Origin: Lucifuga dentata
Taxonomy: Eukaryota; Chordata; Actinopteri; Ophidiiformes; Bythitidae
Direction of reading: 5' to 3'
NCBI GenBank assembly: GCA_014773175.1
Contig: VXCM01001382.1
Location: 211,278-275,277, forward strand
Length of the DNA: 64,000 nucleotides
A program made the translations under genes and the position numbers. Shown here in pieces: positions 58,710 through 64,000 of the stretch. The notes beneath the pieces are model-generated. The model ran no database searches. It was not told the origin of the DNA and was given only the letters and a program-made list of their open reading frames with translations. Numbering within the stretch: the first letter of the stretch is position 1; every line of letters starts with the position of its first letter.

Positions 58710-61700
58710 NACACACACCCACACAGAGCACTTAGTCCAGTTTTCATCACACACAGGAACCTCTCGGGTTACAGGAGCTGATGCAGGACAATTTTCTGGC
58801 TCCTTGAGCTTCAAAGAGAGATGAGAGTTGAAAAAGAGAGGGAAATAAAAAAATAACAAAAAAAAAAAAAAAAAAAANAAAAAAAAAAAAAAAAAAAGAC
58901 ACAAGATAATAGAATAATTAAAAGCTCCTCCTTTCCTCGTCATGGATATTATCAACCCAAGTGCAGCACAGGAAGTTAAGATTCACTGTATGGATATTTA
59001 CCTACTTGACACTTTCAAAGTTGACTTTTACATATTTCTCTTCCTCCATCTCTACCCTTATCTACATCTACCCATCTCTGTATTCAAGGTCAGTTGAAAA
59101 GTAGTCCAACTGGAATGATGGAATATGAAAGGGAGGGGAAACTTTGCACTCTGCTCATCTCGTGGAGGAGGAGTAACCGAGGCCAGTGTACCATGAGGCC
59201 ATGTAACACCAAAGCCCTTCTTCTGCTGAGACAACAGACAGTCTCCAGACATAATGGCTCTGTTCAAGGGAGCAGATGCTGATGGTTGTTTATGGCTCAG
59301 CTTCATTATAGTCATCTCTTGGTCTTCTGTCCTTGCATACACGTGTGCAGTGTGTGTGTGTGTGTCCCCTTGTCAGTAAGTGGACCTTTATATCACTACC
59401 TAAAAATCCAGCAAAGGGGAATCTCTATTACTTTTGTTGCTGTCCAACAACTTCCCCTTTAGACAGTGTAAGTAACACTGTACTTTCCATGACAGACTAC
59501 AGGGAAACCCCTGCAGTCGCTAACGTGGAGTCCAGAGGGGGTTTCTGTCCAGCATCAACCAGTCTNGGGAAACCCCTGCAGTCGCTAACGTGGAGTCCAG
59601 AGGGGGTTTCTGTCCAGCATCAACCAGTCTCTCTCTGTCACACACGAAAAAATGTCAATTTTGCTGACTTTGTCTTCTCTTTCTTCTTTTTCATTTTTCT
59701 CCCTCCATTTTCTCTCGATTGTGCCAGTATCAGCATGCATGCATGACCTTGAGAACCCTTCTGTGTCACTATGACAGTTTCCCCAATTCCTCATTAGCAT
59801 TTACATACATGTGTGACACATCACAATTATCACTGCATACACACCTATGTCTGCAGGCAAGCATACTGCAATTTTTTTGTTAAATCAGTCTTTTTTTTTC
59901 TAAAAAAAAAAAAAAGATGGAGATTTTCTCAGTGGGTGTGTCTGAATGGAAAAGAAAAACAAAGGGAGTGTGTGTTATCAGTGTTGGAATAATCTACTAT
60001 AGATCCCACATCATTCTCACTTGTTGACAGCAGTGTATCATAACATAGGTGGGGTATAGGTGGAAGGTTTCCAAGTCTGTGTGTTCCTTCTATTTTTCTT
60101 GCAGCTCTCACTCTTTCCTGGACGCATAATTAATTTTTGATGGAAACCTCAAAGGCAAGGCCAACATCCACACTGATTTCTACCTGGGGAATAACATTAG
60201 TGTAGGGTTGACCTAATATAGAGACAGAGGGACAGCGTATAATCCAGACTCAAGGTGGACAGAGTAAATGATGGAAAGCAGGACAGGAAAGGAGTTTCTC
60301 TCTTCCTTTTCCTTCAGGTTTCCTTTTCTTCATTGTTTGTTATAGCCTTCACTCTCTATCATCTGTCTCCTTTACCCTACACACCCACTTTGTCTCTCTC
60401 CATTTTCTCTCCTTTCTGCAGTGACCTCTAAGTAACCACGAGCACTGCATCCTTTATCTGAACTTTCTACTTTCCTAGACACATCCCTCCATCAGCAAAG
60501 CTGCAGCCCTNCCCCTTACGTCACACTCTGCATTATGTGCTCCTTCTTGTTCCTGCTTCTCAAACTTAATCTCATTTTTTATCTCATCTGATCTACAATA
60601 ATCAGGTCTGCTGTATTCCAAGCTGCTGCAGGAGATGCAAAGCACTTCATCCCCAAAAGATTGACTTTAATGATTACAAAATAGATCTTCTCACACACAG
60701 TCCACCAATGACCCTATGAAAGTAAAGCATTCATATTTCTGATACCAAGCATCATACATATTAGAGGCCCACTTCTCTTTTTACACTGCTTATCAGGCCC
60801 GTTGTCTTGGTTACAGTGCTGATGATGAGTGTGAGAGTTGTAGTGATGTCCCTCTCATTCGAGGATATAGAAAGAGCCACTACCGTATATATCCGAGTAT
60901 AAGTCGAGTTTTTATTATCAAATTTCACAAAGCAAATCGGGGGGTCGGCTTAAACATGAGAAATTCAAATTTGATCCCAGAAGACAAAATTTCCATGGGT
61001 GGAAATACCCATTACCACTACCCATGGAAAATAGTTTAAATCATAACAAAACATCTTATCCAGCACATTTTGTGGCGGTCAGTAAGCGCTGTTGTGATTG
61101 CTCAGTTACGGTAATCAGCTACTGAAATAAATATCATGTTTACCGGTACATGGATTATTTTCAGAAAATCACAGGAATACTATGACAATACCCAGAAAAA
61201 CAGGTAATTAGCTAAACAAATAAACTGATATAACAACATCAGGGGGTCAAATTATGTACAGGTTTCTTTAAAAGTCTAAATTTGCAGGTCAAAATTAGGG
61301 AGTCGGCATATAGACGAGATCAGTTTATACTCAAGTATAGACAGTATATCATAGACAGGAAAGTTACATGGTGCCAAGCTCAGCTTATTTATTCAGCATT
61401 GATTGAGATGCATTTGATATTGCATTTGATGCATTTGACACCAGAAAACCTCTTTTGTTTTGAAACAAATGCTTTTTAAAGAAAATAGATTCATATTGTT
61501 GTTAAATCGAGTCGAAAATGTATAATATACAGTATCTTGACTGTATTTGGCCTGTCAAAACAATCATGACTCAGAATTTTCCCATTTCTCTGAACACTGG
61601 TCCTTTCTTTGCTCATGTAATTTAAAAATCTCTTCTCTCTTTCTTTGAAGTTTAAGTGGAGTGTCCATTTTTAAAAGATACTATGTCTGTATTTGTATAT

Positions 61701-62453
61701 GTGGTCCTCTAATGTTCTTGTATATGCCATTTACGACAGTTGTTCTTGCAAAATCTGTACAATCATCTTCTCACAGATAGAAGATGTGAAAATAAATAGA
61801 AGTGGATCTTAAAGATGTAATAACAGTGTTAAGTTCTAATCTAGACTCAACAACTAAGTAGTAGAATAAGTAGACTTTGGTTATGTAGTTACTTGCCATT
61901 TTTAAATATTATAACAACAGATGGATAGGTATTCTTGTATATGTATGTCAGTGGAGGGATTTTGACTCTCAATCACTCTCAACCCACAAACATATTGTCA
62001 GTTATTTTATTTTGTCTACATTATTTATAAATAATCTTTATCTATACCTTAATTGTGTGTGTGTCATTAACCAACACTAGATGGAGCCAGTTTTCTATGT
62101 AGAGGAAGTTTGTGCAACTGCAAAGATTATTACAGTAAGTTACGACTTATCAACAGAATTTTTCTCATTCCTAATTCACACACTTACACAGATTAAAAAA
62201 AAATCCCCAGACTAATGAATAGAAAGGTTTGGATCATTGTTTGGTGGCATTTTATATCAATATTGATCACTGATTGGTGGCGATTTATGAATATTTCTCT
62301 CTGATAGTTGTGTTTGTGTGTCTAACAGACTGCAGCTATACTTGTCACCTGGAGTGTGAGAGTCAGGTTCAGCTGGACTGCAACCAGAGGGACAAGGAGC
62401 CTGAGGAAGCTCCATCTCCCAAAGACCACAGCTCCACACCTCCTCAGCCCAAG
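48975..62453 (+). CDS. rassf5: rassf5: Ras association domain protein 5 / NORE1 (first two exons, 3' partial)
   Basis: Family role: binds active Ras or Rap through a Ras-association domain and MST1/2 through a C-terminal SARAH helix. It acts as a tumour suppressor and in integrin activation. Seen: exon 1 (48975-49773) and exon 2 (62329-62453) join through a split Asn codon into a C1 zinc finger. The order is His of GHRFE, CDAC, CQNC, His, HLEC and a last Cys (pattern CX2C, CX2C, CX4H, HX2C, CX7C). Upstream, WSIFPQEVDPRVRTEKGEGH matches the RASSF5 signature before C1, which RASSF1 lacks. The Ras-association and SARAH exons are beyond 64000. The 5' neighbour ikbke supports the call. Confidence 0.93.
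50061..50122. repeat. TG microsatellite in rassf5 intron 1
   Basis: About 31 TG units. A CA tract of similar length is at 50539-50595, so the two could pair as an inverted repeat about 420 bp apart. Confidence 0.95.
52365..52655 (+). mobile_element. LINE 3' end fragment (L2-like)
   Basis: The + strand reads LWNALPSSVRSVDSEVVFRR then QIKTFLFRQAF followed by stop, the well-known C-terminal end of L2-type LINE proteins. It is followed by a 3' tail, GGTGCTATATAAATAAAG, and ATT repeats. 5' truncated. Confidence 0.7.
52655..52830. repeat. tandem array of about 16-17 bp units
   Basis: About ten degenerate copies of AAATTCAGATTGAAAA-like units. On the minus strand the array translates as repeated LNFFxLNFF, which reflects the repeat and is not a gene. 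Confidence 0.75.
55702..55752. repeat. GA microsatellite
   Basis: About 25 GA units, some 360 bp upstream of the ATG of the candidate alternative rassf5 exon. GA tracts of this type occur near some promoters. Confidence 0.95.
56114..56447 (+). CDS. candidate alternative first exon of rassf5 (unproven)
   Basis: A frame open from 55940 runs to a good donor, CCTCAG|gtacgg at 56448. In-frame ATGs are at 56114 (G at -3, G at +4) and 56150. It encodes about 111 residues from 56114. The later part, RRLGRLLKRLPKSRSWSDGL then RRTSSNGSLLTTS, is basic and Ser-rich with coding-like codon use. The frame ends in phase 1, exactly the phase of rassf5 exon 1, so it can splice in frame to exon 2. I do not recognise the sequence. 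It could also be an exon of another gene, or chance in a GC-rich stretch that is open in other frames too. Confidence 0.4.
60891..61346 (-). mobile_element. TA-flanked MITE family 2, copy 2 (inverted)
   Basis: Left end TACCGTATATATCCGAGTAT and right end CTCAAGTATAGACAGTA. The body matches copy 1 in reverse orientation, for example the GGGGGTCGGCTTA and TTACCGGTACATGGATT segments. It has a single body without the duplication of copy 1. Lies in rassf5 intron 1. Confidence 0.7.
62329..62453 (+). CDS. rassf5: rassf5 exon 2: second half of C1 zinc finger
   Basis: Acceptor taacag, donor gtgaga. (N)CSYTCHLECESQVQLDCNQ then a Pro/Glu-rich linker ending PQPK on a codon border. Mammalian RASSF5 reads CKFTCHPECRSLIQLDC here. 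Confidence 0.93.
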
Positions 62454-62548
62454 GTGAGAATTTCAAATACACATAAAGTTAAATGGGTGAGCTCATATAA
62501 GTGATGGCATTTTAGGGGCAATTTAGAAAAATGCATCCTCTTAGACTT

Positions 62549-62616
<68 letters not shown>

Positions 62617-63881
62617 TGTGTGTGTGTGTCTTAAAAGGTTATGAACTGATTTTGATAAACTTGGTGGAAGGGTGGGGCCCAAGAAAGAACTTAGTATTGT
62701 GAGATTTTATTTTTCAGTAGTTCTGTCAATATTTATTCTATGATAGACTATCAGTAGGTACAGTTTAGTCCAGATTTGGATAAGGATACATGTAAATACA
62801 TATATGACACATATATGCTTGGACAGGGAGCACATTAATGGAGTTACTGTAGTAACAAATAAGGCTAGAAACATGCAACATCCACTAATGTGTAGCTGAG
62901 ATTATGCTGATTTAGCATAGCATGCAAACGTATCTTAAGTAGTAGAGATAGATCCATAAAAAATATTGACAGTTATACTCATTTCTTTTTCTTTAACCAG
63001 TGTATTATTGTTCAGCCTTGTCAGAGGTATGCACTCTAATGATTCCTTTTTAGTTTGCATATTTGGCCATATTATACTCCCCAGCACACATATGTAACAT
63101 CACATCAGCATCTGTCATGCCTCCTTCTCTCCTGCCTCCTCTCCTCTTATTCTTCTGGCTTTTCTCTATCACCACCCTCAAATCTCTCTGTCATTATCTC
63201 TTCCCAGCAGTGCAGGCTTGTTCTGTTCAATCAGCGGGAGAGTCGGGGCTGCTGCTGTCCTCATTTCCTCAGCTTTGATCGCAAGAATGCAAAATAATTA
63301 GGTCCATTACTGTATGTTCTCCATGGGGATTTCCATTATAGCATAGCTGTGTGCATCTATTCTGTAGCTGTCCGCATTTATTCTCATGCTGTATATTTTT
63401 ATGTGAATAGAGTACATGTGATGACAATGTAAAATCTAATGCAAACTGACATAATAATGCATTGGACAAAACCTTGAAACACTTTTCAATTTCATGTAAT
63501 CCAAAAACATTATAAGCTTCATGGTTTATTTAACGAAGTATAGAATTATTATCTTTCATTATTCCATTAAATTGTACACGTATATCCATTAAAGTGGTAA
63601 CTTAAGTAGGGAGCAAAAGCAAAGTTGAGTGCCAGATAAAATATCAGCTACACGCTGAATAAAAAGAAGCACTTAGTGCTTTTGTGCATCTATCTGCACT
63701 CCAAATGCATCATTTCAGCCATGCACACTGTCATACTGTAAGAGACACAGTATATCCACAGATAGAGTGATAATGTAAAATCCATCCTCAGAATAGTAAT
63801 TCATCCACTCCTTGTGCAAGCAAGAGGGACTGAGCCTGCATATTAGCATCCCAACATCACTCACTCACTCAGTGTGTTTCA

Positions 63882-63918
<37 letters not shown>

Positions 63919-63944
63919 CAGGCTGGTTANCTCAGTGTGTTTCA

Positions 63945-63981
<37 letters not shown>

Positions 63982-64000
63982 CAGGCTGGTTAACCCTGCA
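62454..64000 (+). other. rassf5: rassf5 intron 2 (5' part)
   Basis: No exon of the Ras-association domain is seen before the window ends. The stretch has a TG tract, AT-rich sequence and, at the end, a CA tract present twice around an N (63930). Confidence 0.7.
62551..62628. repeat. TG microsatellite after rassf5 exon 2
   Basis: Nearly perfect TG repeat of about 39 units, 98 bp downstream of the exon 2 donor. Confidence 0.95.

Larger units (their letters stand above)
49774..62328 (+). other. rassf5: rassf5 intron 1
   Basis: 12.6 kb. Holds TG/CA tracts (50061-50122, 50539-50595, 58197-58232, 58663-58718), a composite repeat (51873-53219), a GA tract (55702-55752), the candidate exon ending at 56447, a motif-dense stretch at 57317-57450, nested palindromes (57721-57762), an A-run with an N (58878), a 64-bp duplication around an N (59566), and the inverted MITE copy 2 (60891-61346). 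No other exon is recognised. Confidence 0.75.

Noticed and set aside
62454..64000. Search for a RAPL-type alternative first exon or Ras-association exon
   Set aside because: No SGYCSLDEE-like or NVCKPVEE-like sequence was found in this stretch. These exons are presumably further downstream.
1..64000. tRNA, rRNA, CRISPR arrays, operons, prophage or other prokaryotic systems
   Set aside because: Nothing of this kind was seen. The window is plainly a spliced vertebrate gene region.

Overview
The window is vertebrate genomic DNA, almost certainly from a ray-finned (teleost) fish. The evidence is spliced genes with GT-AG introns, low CpG outside promoters, very abundant CA/TG and CT/GA microsatellites, and many short DNA transposons (MITEs) and LINE remnants of fish type. 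Three genes lie head to tail on the + strand. Their order, srgap2 - ikbke - rassf5, is the order I know from human 1q32 (SRGAP2-IKBKE-RASSF5), so this is a conserved synteny block. The species cannot be named from the sequence.

Layout: 1-8632 is the 3' part of a long first intron of srgap2. 8633-32211 holds 22 coding exons of srgap2 (SLIT-ROBO Rho GTPase-activating protein 2). They cover all but roughly the first 22 residues: F-BAR, RhoGAP, SH3 and a proline/serine-rich tail. A long 3' UTR runs to a poly(A) signal at 34864. About 1.3 kb further on is a CpG-enriched stretch (about 36190-36416) that is probably the promoter and non-coding first exon of ikbke. A degraded LINE on the minus strand follows (about 36960-38285). 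Then come 20 coding exons of ikbke (38512-46681), a complete 720-residue IKK-epsilon kinase. rassf5 starts in a CpG-rich promoter at about 48790. Its exon 1 (48975-49773) and exon 2 (62329-62453) together form a C1 zinc finger, and the rest of the gene lies beyond the window. The 12.6-kb rassf5 intron 1 holds a good candidate for an alternative first exon ending at 56447.

Function: srgap2 shapes membranes and restrains Rac1 during neuronal migration and spine maturation. ikbke is a kinase of antiviral interferon and NF-kB signalling. rassf5 (NORE1/RAPL) is a Ras/Rap effector linked to Hippo/MST kinases and leukocyte adhesion. They are separate transcription units and do not form a pathway. 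No new multi-gene system was found. The most interesting items are the candidate alternative rassf5 first exon, two in-frame 18-nt tandem splice-site choices in srgap2, a TG-repeat splice acceptor before an essential ikbke kinase exon, five copies of one TTAA-flanked MITE family, and a set of single-N joins flanked by 62-67-bp exact duplications that look like assembly artefacts.

All exon borders were placed by eye from splice consensus, reading-frame continuity and remembered family sequences. No alignment or search was run.
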